From contig NC_070566.1 in the NCBI RefSeq assembly GCF_026914185.1, positions 4,464,001 to 4,528,000 on the forward strand: DNA of 64,000 nt, read 5' to 3'. Positions 9,831-20,268 of the stretch are shown in pieces. The notes below the pieces were generated by a model. The model was given only the letters and a program-made list of their open reading frames with translations, was not told the DNA's origin and made no database searches. The position numbers were made by a program, and so were the translations under genes. The first letter of the stretch is position 1. Each line of letters opens with the position of its first letter. The DNA comes from Puccinia triticina. Its lineage: Eukaryota > Basidiomycota > Pucciniomycetes > Pucciniales > Pucciniaceae.

Positions 9831-11242
9831 ATGATCAACTCACAGCAATTCCTTCAAATCTTGGAGCATCAACAGCAATTACAGATCACCTGCGAACAAC
9901 AGCAAATGGATCGAAACGCCGTGAGACGTACAATCAAAGGTTTTTCTTCTCAGAACACCTCCGACAAACAACAGATGGATGAAGCCGGTGCATTGTTCAT
10001 GGCTCTTTCTTTCTTTGGGACCCCTGGAAAGTTCCGACAATTACGAACATACTTAACCCGAGCGGATCTGCCAACGCTTCCCATGGTTAACAGTCCCTGG
10101 GCCTACTTGTGGGCATCTCGAAACAACCAATCTTTTATTACTACGATGGGTCTTGACGTTAGGACATTTGATGACCTCCTTGAACGCTTTTCGGCCAGGT
10201 GGAACTTCAGTACAATCGACCAAGCTGATGTGAACCCGATCGGAGAGCCCCAAATTGGCCGTCAATCTCTTGACGCAGCAGGCACCCTTGGATTAGTGCT
10301 GCATTGGCTATGCTCGACGATGTCTGCTTACACCATGCAGCAGCTCTTTGGAATCACACCGGCTGTCTGTTTGCGATACCTGGCCTCTGGGATGCAACAC
10401 CTTCTTGCTGTTCTACAGGATCACCCTCAAGCTCGATTTTTATGGCCAACCACCGAACAAAGGGCCCGAAGCTACAGTTCCTCCATTGAGAAAAAGTTCC
10501 CACTATTGACAAAGTGTTTTGGATTCTTGGATGGACTCAACCTTCCAGTATTGGTCTCTGATGATGAAGAGTGAGTCAATACACACTTATATCTGATATT
10601 CTCCGCAGAATCTAACTGACTTTGCTTATACATAGTATTCAAAATGCGTACTACAATGGCTGGACATGCTCCCACTATTGTAGCTGCATCCTCGCATTTG
10701 CACCAGATGGAACAATCATGTATGCGATACTCAATGCGCCAGGCTCTTGGCACGATTCCACCATAGCCGAGCCACTCTACGACCAGCTTCTTGAACGAAC
10801 ACCTCCGGGCTATCGGATCATCAGTGATACGGCTTTCCCGCGCAAGTCGGAAAGGCTGCAAAGTCGGATCCTTGCCCCAGCCAAGCGTGGTGATCGTCTA
10901 CCAACCGATTCGCTAGAATTCGCCCGACTCAAGCTACTTAATGAGCAACTTGTATCTGCACGCCAGGCAGCTGAATGGGGTATGTGATCCATTCAAGGTT
11001 CGTTTGCTCGATTGAAAATGCCTCTACCTGCGAGCGATCATCAATATCGAGCAGACCTTCTGCAAGTTGTTTGCCGGCTCCACCAGCTCCGATGCCGATC
11101 AGTTGGAATAAACCAAACAGCCACCGTCTATCAGTCGGTATGGGACGACAACCAAATCTTATGTCGTGAATTTCACAAGATGTTGTTTTCTGAAATTGAA
11201 GGGCGATGTCACATCTCTCAATATTACGATGGATGGCTATAA
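9831..11242 (+). pseudogene. PIF/Harbinger-type transposase with one nonsense codon
   Basis: Exon 1 (9831-10570) and exon 2 (from 10636) join as DDED-IQNAYYNGW. The DDE-4-type nuclease motifs are present: GFLDGLNLPV (first Asp), GSWHDSTIA (second Asp) and ARQAAEWGM (Glu). Directly after the catalytic Glu the frame has TGA at 10985-10987, then reads on in the same frame as SIQGSFARLKMPL to 11242. Related transposases have Arg at this place, so CGA to TGA is the likely change. The protein would lose its last ~85 residues. ATG 9831 gives a Gln-rich N-terminus. The partner gene is convergent on the other strand. Confidence 0.88.
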
Positions 11243-11667
11243 GACCGTCATCAACCTCATTTCCATCATCTACTTGTCACTTATCTTATCATTGCACCTT
11301 GCTTTCTTTTCTTTATTGATTGCTTGTCTTTTGTGTGCACGTGCTTTTCCTTTTTTGCTCGCTTGTCTCCTCAATTTTTATGTTTATGGCTAAGAAGAGA
11401 TTGATTCCGATGTTCAAATACAAAAAAAAACATTCACTTTTCTATGTGATATAAAAAAAGGAATAAAAAAAATATTTGAATGGAAGATCAATCCTTTATA
11501 GCCATAGCAAACAGAAAATCAGGAGCAATAGATAAAAATAGCAGACTGAGGAACAAAAGTAGACCAAGATAACAATTGGAGGCCAAAAAAATAGGAGACC
11601 GATAATACAGATAACAATAGCAGGCCAAAAAAAAACAGCAGACCAATAATATAACAAATAAATAGAT
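11243..11667. other. Intergenic spacer between convergent Harbinger-1 genes
   Basis: AT-rich with several A-runs and a degenerate repeated word ('gaccaataatacagataacaatagcaggcc'-like, 11560-11650). It presumably holds both 3' ends; no gene is seen. Confidence 0.5.
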
Positions 11668-13053
11668 TCATTGAGTGTGAGGGCTTCGACCAGAAGGAAT
11701 CTCCCAAGATGTTGATGTTTGACCAGATGTTGATGTTCGACTGAGAGGACTGTCCCACAAGGTTGATGATTGTGGGTACAAGTGAGCATGATGAGCCATC
11801 CCACCTCGCATCATACTGGGTGGCTGCATGTACCCGCCGGGTTGTTGGAACTCCATTTGCATTTGCATCAGCTCCATCCGATGACGCAAGTCTTGATTAT
11901 CGGCGGTCTTCTCAGCAAGCTCCTTTCGAACCTGTTGCAGTTCGTCCTGTAAGCGAAGAACCTGAATGTTGACCCCTTCGCGGAGGCGGTTTGCCTCGGC
12001 CTGCAAGCGGCTGATTGTCGAATTGGCGTCTTATAGCTGTAGAGCATAGAATTGAGACATGCTGGTCTCACGCTGACGTGTCTCACGGGCTTCGGGATCG
12101 AAAAACGAAGTTAAAGCCACTTGAAGGCCGGCTTGAGGCTGAGGGCCTCTGGCGCGACGGGCGGGGCCGCTTGGTGGTGCTGTGTTGGTCGAATGGGAAG
12201 CTGGAGTTGCAGATTGGGCGCGAGATTGTTGAGCCAAAGGTTGATTTTGTGTAACCGTATGACCAGGTCGGATGGGAGTTGCCAAAGTACTAGCTGCTGG
12301 ATTGGCTTGAGTGGAGATCTGTGCTGATGATTGCAAAACGTTACTGATCTCTTGGAGGGCTTCATCGCTGTCTCCATCATTATCGGTCGGGTTGGCTGGC
12401 AGCTGGGACTGAGATGCACTCCAGCCGGAAAGAAGAGTTCCCTGTGATTCGTTCGCGCGATCTGTGTTTGAACCAAGGCGAGTGTCACCTGGAGAGAGGG
12501 GAACAGGGTTCCCAATACCGTTCCTGAAAGAGGTAATCGAGTTAGTTGTTGCACATGAAAAAAGAGGGGAATGGGCCACTTACCTTGCATCTCCACCTTC
12601 AACCTCGCTGTCGTTATCATCGTCGACAAAGGCCAAGCTATGGGCCCGTTCCTTGATCATAACATTGGCCTGTTTTGCCTCTCTGATCCACACAGGGCAA
12701 TCAGGATCTCCCGTCGGCTTTTTTGATCCAACCAAAGCCTTGAATTTCGTTTTTAGCGGATCGGGGTCGCGGGAGACTCGTCCGTTCTCGATTGCATATT
12801 GCTCGTATAATTCGTGGACTCTGTCCCAGTCATTGCTCCCCAAGGGCAGGACGCGCTTGACAGAATCGACCAAAGCAGTGCAATCGTCACCATTGTAGCC
12901 CTGGGAGCCTCTTTGGCGACCGGTACGGCGGGCAGTGGTCGTATTGGTAGCTTGGGTGGTGGCAGGGACTTGATTTGGTTCGGTGGCTTCTTGGGTTTGC
13001 CGAGTCGTTTGGGTGGCCTGTTGGGTCTGCTGAGAACTACGGATTTGAGTCAT
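11668..13053 (-). pseudogene. Harbinger partner protein, DUF6818/SANT-like with C-terminal coiled coil, one nonsense codon
   Basis: Exon 1 (12584-13053) and exon 2 (11668-12523) join as GDAR-NGIGNPV across a 60-bp intron. Residues 46-120 read GSQGYNGDD...LPLGSNDWDRV...KTKFKALVGSKKPTGDPDCP, the SANT-like DUF6818 signature found beside fungal and oomycete Harbinger transposases. In this superfamily the partner protein helps the transposase bind the TIRs and enter the nucleus. The middle is Ser/Gln/Pro-rich. The C-terminal coiled coil (LQAEANRLREGVNIQVLRLQ...) is cut by an in-frame TAA at 12031-12033, after which the frame continues to 11668. A CAA to TAA change is the simplest explanation. Confidence 0.82.
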
Positions 13054-13498
13054 ATTGGATGTTTTTTTGATAAAAATATGTCGTTTGTGGATGCTGGTGC
13101 TTGGAAATCAGACAATCAAGGAGGTGATTATAAGTCAGAGGAACGAGCTGGTCAAATGTTTGTAGCCGAATGATCATTAGGACGGAGTGGTTGATTGATG
13201 ATGTGTTGATCGGGTTTGTGTTTGTTCAGAGATCTGTTGGTGTTGGTTTGATCATTGGGTGGTGTGCTTGCTGATCTGGTGGAGCAGCAGGAAGGGATGA
13301 GGATTTAGACAATCAATGGAACCCCTCGTGTAAATTAAGATCCCAAAAATTTAGTGTTTTCCGGTCTAAATTGACATCTGCGGGGCTCGCAGAACCGACG
13401 GGAAGTCCTCCATTTACCGAGTATGTAAGCAATTTTCTACATACCCCCGTGCCCTCTTTAGTGCTCTTTAGCTAAATAGTCATTTGGCAAATCTTTAA

Positions 13499-14595
13499 GA
13501 GCATCCGCATTTGGCACTAAGTTAGCCCGGATTAGGGCACTTAGTCCACCCCCGCATCCGCATTGGCTTGGATCAACTTGACCGGGAGCTCCGTTTGGAG
13601 CTAGTGGGGTCTAGATGTACACGGCGGGGGTACTTCCTGCCCCGCCCGTTTGTGGAACCGACAAGAGGAGGGTAATCCGTGGAACCAATGAGGATCGGCT
13701 CGGTAACCCCTTGGTAAGCTTGTTGGTTCCACAAAACAGGTTTTTTTCCACGTGAAACCAATGGGCTTCACACTTTTCCCCGTCGGTTCCACGATGTGCC
13801 TTCCTGGCATGCGTGGAGACCACGTCAGCTCGTTGCTCACGTCGGTTCCACAGCATTTTCTTTTTTTTTCCATCCAGCCAAGACCACCTCAGGCTGGTCC
13901 TGAGGTTTTGAAAGACCAACAAAACTTGATTTTGAAGACAGGAAAAAAAAATTGAAAAAAAAAACTTAACAAAAAAACCTATTGCAAACCATTGTTTGGG
14001 GGGTTGATCACGTGTGAAGAAGTGGGGTGCAACAATGTGAAATGGCCATGTTGTGTGGCACTCCCTCTCATCCATGGTCCCTGCCTTGATCCTGAGTTTG
14101 ACTCCCACTGGTGACATTTTTTATCAAGCTGCTCCCGCTAACTTTTTAAGGCCCGCCTACGTGGCCACGTGGATTCCACGGGTACACATCTGTAAGTATC
14201 CGTGGGATCCTTGGGGCCATCACGAGGTGCCCCCGTGATCCACTTGGTGGAGACCCCGTGAACGTGTGGACCAACAGCCACTGGTCCGACCTCGCGCACG
14301 GCCACCACGTGGAGTCCTCGTGGAATCCACGTGATTTCCCCGTGGATGGACTCCCCGGGTGTAGACCCCACTAATCCTTGGACTAAACACAACATGCATA
14401 TGCATCATGCTCGAAAGCATGAACTCTATGTGTTTAGGTGCCAAACACATAACATACAGGCACCTAAACACATAACCTGCAACAGCCTTGGACCCACTAA
14501 TCCCCACCCATGCGGTTGGCTGATTGGATTAGCTTATTCCAAGGATAATCTGAGCTAGTTAGTCCATACTAACTTAGCCACCAATGCTGATGCTC
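13499..14595. mobile_element. Complete TAA-target MITE, about 1.1 kb
   Basis: Starts GAGCATCCGCATTTGG and ends with the inverse of GAGCATCAGCATTGG, with shared subterminal CTAAGTTAG. It is flanked by TAA on both sides (13496-13498, 14596-14598). Both terminal zones match 1-239 in the opposite orientation. The middle (13620-14370) is rich in GTGG/CCAC words such as 'CCACGTGGATTCCACG', with no convincing gene. A 3-bp TAA target points to PIF/Harbinger mobilisation. Confidence 0.85.
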
Positions 14596-14598
14596 TAA

Positions 14599-14900
14599 GG
14601 CTTGCTAGATTTACCAACAGCTACAGAGCCTCTGTAAGGAAAAAATTGATGAGCCTCCCAACCCCTCGCCAAACACAAGTACATACCATACTTGTTGGCA
14701 TTTTGAAAAAACTTGCTCAGAAGCGGCACTGGTAGCTGGAAACACAAGGTATCGGCGAGCCGTTTTGGACAGCATACTATTGGATAGGTTTTTTTATGAT
14801 TGACCCAATATTTTAGGGGGGTGGTCCCTTCCGGCTTGCTATCCTCCTTTAAGGAGCGTTTTATTTCAGCTATGATGCCCTTGACAGGTTCGCTCAACAA
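14599..14900 (-). pseudogene. hAT transposase C-terminal (dimerisation) remnant
   Basis: On the minus strand PLKYWVNHKKTYP is followed, after a frameshift near 14785, by MLSKTARRYLVFPATSA and SEQVFSKCQQV, the typical hAT C-terminal order. A GT...AG intron seems to follow at the 14690s. The MITE at 13499-14595 has inserted directly behind it. It is too short to tell which hAT family it came from. Confidence 0.7.
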
Positions 14901-14940
14901 TAAAATGCGGCAGCTTGATCTTTGAGGCTTGATTGAAGTA

Positions 14941-15117
14941 CAGCTATATCAGAAAAGCTTGCTGCTTCCCCCGTTTTTTTTCATCTTTTTCGCCTTCCCC
15001 CCTCCCCAAAAATCTTTCTCACCCACTGAAGATCAGTGGGGGACGGCCGGTCACCCTGCCTGCTATATCCGATTGGCCCAGCCAGTTATGAGCATCAACC
15101 CATCCCTTGTCAATTGC
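14941..15117 (+). mobile_element. Tc1/mariner terminal fragment
   Basis: Starts CAGCTATATCAGAAAAGC right after TA and matches, in opposite orientation, the 5' end of the mariner element ending at 50283 over about 175 bp, up to 'AACCCATCCCTT'. The matching transposase does not follow, so this is a solo end or a deletion derivative. Confidence 0.75.
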
Positions 15118-15444
15118 CGTCTTTCATGGAATACTGGCCAAAACATGGCCAAAATTTTGTCTATTTCCTCTTCTTACCACCTTTTCTTTGCGGCTTTGAT
15201 GCACTCCCACTGCTGATATTATGATCTTTTGGTTGGTTGCTAGACTACTTCACCCAGCTGGGCGATACACATGACTGGATTGAGGAAGCATTTGACAATA
15301 TGCAAACCCACTCCGAATTCGTCAAAGACAGCTCTCAAAATGGGTTGGAATACGACGAAGAAACCCCTGTTTGACAGCGCTCATTTCTCACCTCAACTGC
15401 TCATGTCACCCCACTTGCCACCCCGGTTCCATCTAAAAAAAATA

Positions 15445-17152
15445 GGGTCAGCCTAAATGCACTCCATAAATTTACTTCATGCACTCCAAAAGTGAGTTCA
15501 TGGAGCATGCACTCCAAGAAAGTTGGAGTGTGGGCCCCAGCAAGCCAAAGAAATTGGAGTAAGCCACCATGCACTCCATTTGCCACCAAATTTAATGAGT
15601 GTCCCAATATTTCACTCCATACAATTGGAGTGCATGGACCCAGCACTCCCTTTCTGATGTTTTACTCCCTGAAAAAGGAGTGCCCCCTGCACACTCCAGC
15701 ATCCAGTGGAGTACACTAGATGCCAGCCATCAAGTGTGTAGGTACACACCCCAATCAATGACCAACCATCTATTGGAGCACACCCCTCCGCTTGACCAGT
15801 CATCTCATCATGTGAGGTACACACCCCACTCTATGGTTAGTCGTGGAGTGGGATATGCACTCCTAGAGTGAGCATACTGCTCAATGGCTGGCCATCGACA
15901 GACACATTCCACTCGATGGCCGGTCATCGGGCAGAGCACACGCTTGATGACCAGTCATTGAGTGGGATGTGTACCCCAATGACCGGTCATCAAGCGGAGT
16001 ACACACCTTGTTTGCTGACCGGCCATTGAGTCTGATGTTCACACTCGATGGCCGGTCATCGAGCGAGATGTGTATTCCGCCCAATCGCCGGTCATTGAGC
16101 CAAGAACACAACTCACTCTCACCTACCTCACTTGATGATCGCCAATCAAGTGCACATCACACTCGCCGGTCAACCAGCGGGGTGTGCTCCGCTCGATGAC
16201 CGGTCAACCAGCGGGATGTGTACCCCACTCGATGGCCGGTCATTGAGCGGAGCACACACCCCGCTGGTTGACCGGTCATCGACTGGGATGGTTTGACCGG
16301 TCATTGAGTGGGATGTGCACTCGATGGCCGGCCATTGAGAGGAGTACACGCCTCGCTCAATGACCGGCCATCGAGTGGGGTACACATCCCGCTGGTTGAC
16401 CGGTCATCGGATTCGAGTGGGATGTGAACTCGATGGCCGGTCATCAAGCGAGGCGTGCACTCCGCTCGATGGCCGGTCATTGAGTGGGTTAAACATCCCG
16501 CTGGTTGACCGTTCATTGAGTGGGGTGTGCACTCGATGGCCGGTCATCAAGCGAGGCGTGCACTCCGCTCGATGGCCGGTCATCGAGTGGGTTAAACATC
16601 CCGCTGGTTGACCGTTCATCGAGTGGGATGTGCACTCGATGGCCGGTCATCAAGCGAGGCGTGCACTCCGCTCGATGGCCGGTCATCGAGTGGTTAAACA
16701 TCCCGCTGGTTGACCGTTCATCGAGTGGGATGTGCACTTGATGGCCGGTCATCAAGCGGAGCACACACCCCACTGGTTGACCGGTCATCAAGTGGGATGT
16801 GCACTTGATGGCCGGTCATCAAGGGATGTGTACCCCACCCGATGACCGGTCAACCGGCAGGATGTGTCCTCCGCTTGCTGACCTTTCATCTTGATGACTG
16901 GTCATCAAGTGGGGTCTGTACTCCTCTTGATGGCCGGTCTGGGGCCGGGTGGGCACTCCACAAAAGAGTGGAATGGAGTGTACTCCAATGCACTCCAGTT
17001 GAAATTGTGCCAACTGGAGTGCATAGCCAAAACCTTTCGCTCAAAAAGTGAGTGCTTGGGTGTATACTCCAATATTTTTGGAGTACCCATTTCCCAAAGC
17101 CAAAAATGTGGAGTGCATGAAGTAAATTTTTGGAGTGCATTTAGGCTGACCC
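15445..17152. mobile_element. Non-autonomous DNA transposon with 8-bp TSD and GACCGGTC-rich core
   Basis: Ends GGGTCAGCCTAAATGCACTC and its inverse are about 45-bp TIRs, flanked by AAAAAATA on both sides (15437-15444, 17153-17160). Subterminal zones repeat GGAGTGCA/TGCACTCC in both directions. The centre (15830-16960) holds dozens of copies of the dyad GATGRCCGGTCATC separated by variable spacers. No transposase is encoded. An 8-bp duplication fits hAT or KDZ mobilisation; the TIR does not match the hAT or KDZ copies in this window. Confidence 0.88.
16421..16740. repeat. Tandem repeat of about 105 bp, three copies
   Basis: The unit 'ACTCGATGGCCGGTCATCAA ... GTTGACCGTTCAT' recurs at about 16421, 16527 and 16632 with few changes. 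Each unit itself carries inverted GACCGGTC-type dyads, so the array can fold extensively. Confidence 0.8.
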
Positions 17153-18874
17153 AAAAAATACACTTCCTTCTCTGCCTGGCAGCCCCTCTGATGACGGATC
17201 AACCAGCAGCTCTATCCATATTGTTGCCCCTGCTTCAACTCCGGTCCAACGCAAGCAATCCCAGAAAAAGCCTAAGAAAAACAAAGTGTGAATTCTCAAT
17301 GATGCTGGCAAAACCAAAATCTTGTTGAACTACGCCTTGTACATACCTGCGGATGAAGAGAAAACCTCAACCCGTGGGTCGCACAAAAGAAAGATCTCTC
17401 CCAGTGCTTGGAATGCCAAGTATGACCACATTAAGTCTACTCCAGGCAAGATCTTTTTCTTCTGGGATCTCAACGACAATAACCTAACAAGCTTCAAACA
17501 AGCAGCTTTTGGGGCGATTTGTCAGCTCGATGCGCCTGTGTTTTCCAAACGCGCTGAGATGCAAGATGCTGCAAGACGGCTGAGTTGGAATGCAAATGTT
17601 CCATACTCGACTTCTTTCCAGACGACCAACCGCGCCAAAATCAACACAGAAGATCTATTCACTCAGTTTCTTAAAGAATCCGCTGATCCCAAGGCCTACA
17701 AATTTAACATATGCATCAACAAGGTCAACCCAAAAACGGTTGCTCAGGTTAGTAATGGAGTCCCATTTTATGTGAATGATGATACTCACTGGGACTGTTA
17801 TTTCTAATGTTTGTTTGGAATGCTTCAACAGAAGGAGGCCGCTAAAGAGAAGTTAGAGGCCACTCAGGGAAATAAGAAGATACAAGCAGGCGCAGACGCA
17901 GATGATTGGGAGCCCTTGGCTGGAGCTTCCCATTTGTCCAACATGTTCGATACAATCGCTATGATCAAGTCAAAACACCCGCCAAAAGGACATCTGACGG
18001 GTTTCCATGAGGTCTCCCTTTATGTCAATCCGAAAAACTCAAAAGAGTTAATGATACTTGATCTGAATCGAGTGACCGTCTGGGCGAAAGCTATTGTGGG
18101 GACTTTGCGCTTGTTTTCCTTGCAAACACAGTACTGATGATTCCACGCTTGACTATGACAGATGAAAAAAGGCTTGGTCAATCTCTACCATCCTCCAAAT
18201 GTCCCTGGTTTTGATTGGGATAATTCAGCACCTGCTCAATTGTCCGCCGCCACTGCAACCGTGGCCCCAGAACCTACACCTATTCCAACTGCTGGTCTTC
18301 CGTCAACTCCGGCCGCAATGCCAATTCAAAACAAAGATCAATTACATGTGGCCTGGGACCCTTTGCTTGGGAAGATGATGGCCTACAAATTCCATCATGC
18401 AGCAAACCAAACTGGACCGGCAATGGTACATCCAGTTGGCAAAGTTCAAATGACTCATCAAGACGGCCCGGCTGGGAATCAACAAAGGGCCGGTCCTCCA
18501 AACGATTTGTCTCAAGCAATACCTAGACCACACGGTGGTGGGCCACCCAACCCTCCGGCCCCTCAACCCCCTTCGTCACCAGCTCCATTCAATGATGATG
18601 CCAGTCTCAATGAGTACCTCCGCTTTGTACATGTAGATCCGAGCTGTCCAAAAATCCGGGAGAATCTCGATGGGCTCGGGATCAACCACTACAGCAAATT
18701 ATCCCTCATGAAACCCAAAGAGCTTGAAAAAGGGGGTCTTAAAGTTGCAGATGCCCAAGCGCTCATCTCTAACCTTAAGAGGTATGAACACCACTTGAAG
18801 AAACAACGTGGTTGTTCCGAGTGACTGTATATAGCCTTATCTATCCCTTCTCGCACATGCTTGTCAAGTTGTAT

Positions 18875-19012
18875 TCTTTTCTCATCTTGCCACTTGCTAT
18901 GTCCTCCACTACCACCTGTATTTATTCTTGTCTCAATATCTTCTACTCCCACCTGTATTCATTTCTCATCTCGCCACTTGCTATGTCTTCTACTCTCACC
19001 TCTCCCCTTCTC
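18875..19012 (+). repeat. Two-copy degenerate tandem repeat
   Basis: The block TCTCATCTTGCCACTTGC, with TATGTC and CTCCACTACCACCTG, recurs after about 88 bp at 18966. It lies in the 3' flank of the preceding broken gene. Confidence 0.6.
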
Positions 19013-19059
19013 TACTTCTACAAGCGTACAAAGAAGACTTCATTCTGTGTGGTATTATC

Positions 19060-20068
19060 TTGTCTTATCCAAATATGTGTACAAAGTTTATATAAGGGCT
19101 TGCCCTAAAGTTAACATCAAGGGCAACAAAAAGCCACTTGGATAGTATAGGTTTGAAGAGCGCTGAGGTCTCCAAAACAGGACAATGCTATCAGACAAAG
19201 AGCAAAATAAATCGGCAATGATTGCCTGGCACCCTTGGTGACATTTTATGATGATACAAACAAGGAAATACAGCAACATTGAGAAAACAAAAAATGCGGA
19301 TAAGTTCAGTTGACAACAGCGTAGCCAGATGCTCGGAAGAGTTTCTGGGTGAGTGTCAGCCTACGTGATGCCAAGGACAAACCCTTCTAGCTACAAGTGG
19401 TGCAAGAATAAGATAAAAGAGTATAAAACTCTGGGACAAAAGTCCAAGGGATAATTCCAATAATATATTGGTAATTATGGTGTAAAATATATGAAAAAAT
19501 AGTGTAATTATATTAATAAAATTAATATAATTAAATAAAGAGGGGCCTGATAAAATCAGGGGTGTTTAATCCCTCAAAAGCAAACACTGGGGCCTGTAAA
19601 CAGGTGTGGTTTAAATCCCAGCAAGGAATGGCGAAGAATCTCAAGAGAAAGGGGTTTGAACTTACTAGTAAAAAGCCCTTAAAGTCTTGAGGTTCTTCAG
19701 GGTAGAAACTGGGCAGTTGAAAGCGCTTGAAGAGGTTGATTCTGAAGGCTTGGTGGACACTGGGCAGTTTCTGGCGACAAAATGAGGCTAAAAACAACTA
19801 CTAAGGGACTTACCAGGCTAGAAACAGGCTATTGAGCACGTGTTGAAGGTGGGTAAATTCAAGTAGGTATGTAAAAGCGTGAGGAAAGGGCTTTTTGGGC
19901 GGACAGAGGGCTCTTTAAATACCTTTTGCAGCCCTCTGGGGCGCCCAGGGGAGCCTCAGGGGCACTGGCCAACTTGTGGGCGCCTGCAAACAGGTTTTTT
20001 GCCGTGTTGATGGCGCCATAGAGGCTTGAAACCCTTTGGGAGTGTGCCAAGGGAGACTAAATCAGTAG
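19060..20068. other. Stretch without recognisable gene
   Basis: Mixed sequence with AT-rich 19440-19540. From 19540 to 20040 short words such as CTGGGCAGTT and AAGCGCTTGAAG recur and small frames exist on the minus strand, none with a family signature. It ends at the TAG flanking Harbinger element 2. Confidence 0.5.
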
Positions 20069-20268
20069 TGGGATTCAAAGTAGACTTGCACGCGCATGCA
20101 AGTCAAATTGCATATTGACTTGCCGCCCGCCAAACTTCAAACTTACTTTGAGCCCCCCCATTTGGACATTCCCTCCGGTACCCGCTCAAATCAGATCGTC
20201 GCATACACCCACCCCAGTTCACTGCCCCGCCCCACCACACCACACCACACATCAACCTCTTCCCAACC

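Larger units (their letters stand above)
9563..13466 (+). mobile_element. PIF/Harbinger element 1 (dead)
   Basis: Convergent transposase (plus) and DUF6818-like gene (minus) lie between inverted repeats. 9606-9639 (GGAGGACTTCCCGTCGG...) matches the reverse complement of 13378-13411 almost perfectly. The outer ends start GAGCA on both sides, next to TAA at 9560-9562 and TTTA at 13467-13470. The outermost 40 bp are diverged and the target duplications are not identical, so the exact limits may shift by a few bases. Confidence 0.8.
15243..18824 (+). pseudogene. Broken fungal gene of unknown function with SAM-like C-terminus, split by a transposon
   Basis: Removing 15445-17152 plus one 8-bp repeat joins PVPSKKN to TLPSLPGSP in frame. 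Downstream exons are up to 17747, 17832-18095 and 18162-18824, all phase 0. The product has an acidic N-part (GDTHDWIEEAFD), a Lys-rich stretch, a central region (GKIFFFWDLNDNN), a Pro-rich linker (residues around PPNPPAPQPPSSPAP), and a C-terminal helical segment (YLRFVHVDPSCP...LGINHYSKLSLMKP) resembling a SAM-like fold. Such proteins are repetitive in rusts, but I know no function. In-frame TGA codons at 15372-15374 and 17289-17291 break it before the intact 3' half. The true 5' end is not found; 15243 follows a plausible splice acceptor. Confidence 0.65.

Noticed and set aside
15890..16960. CRISPR-like array of regularly repeated GACCGGTC words
   Set aside because: Repeats are dyads in both orientations with irregular spacing inside a eukaryotic transposon with its own TIRs and TSD; no cas genes.
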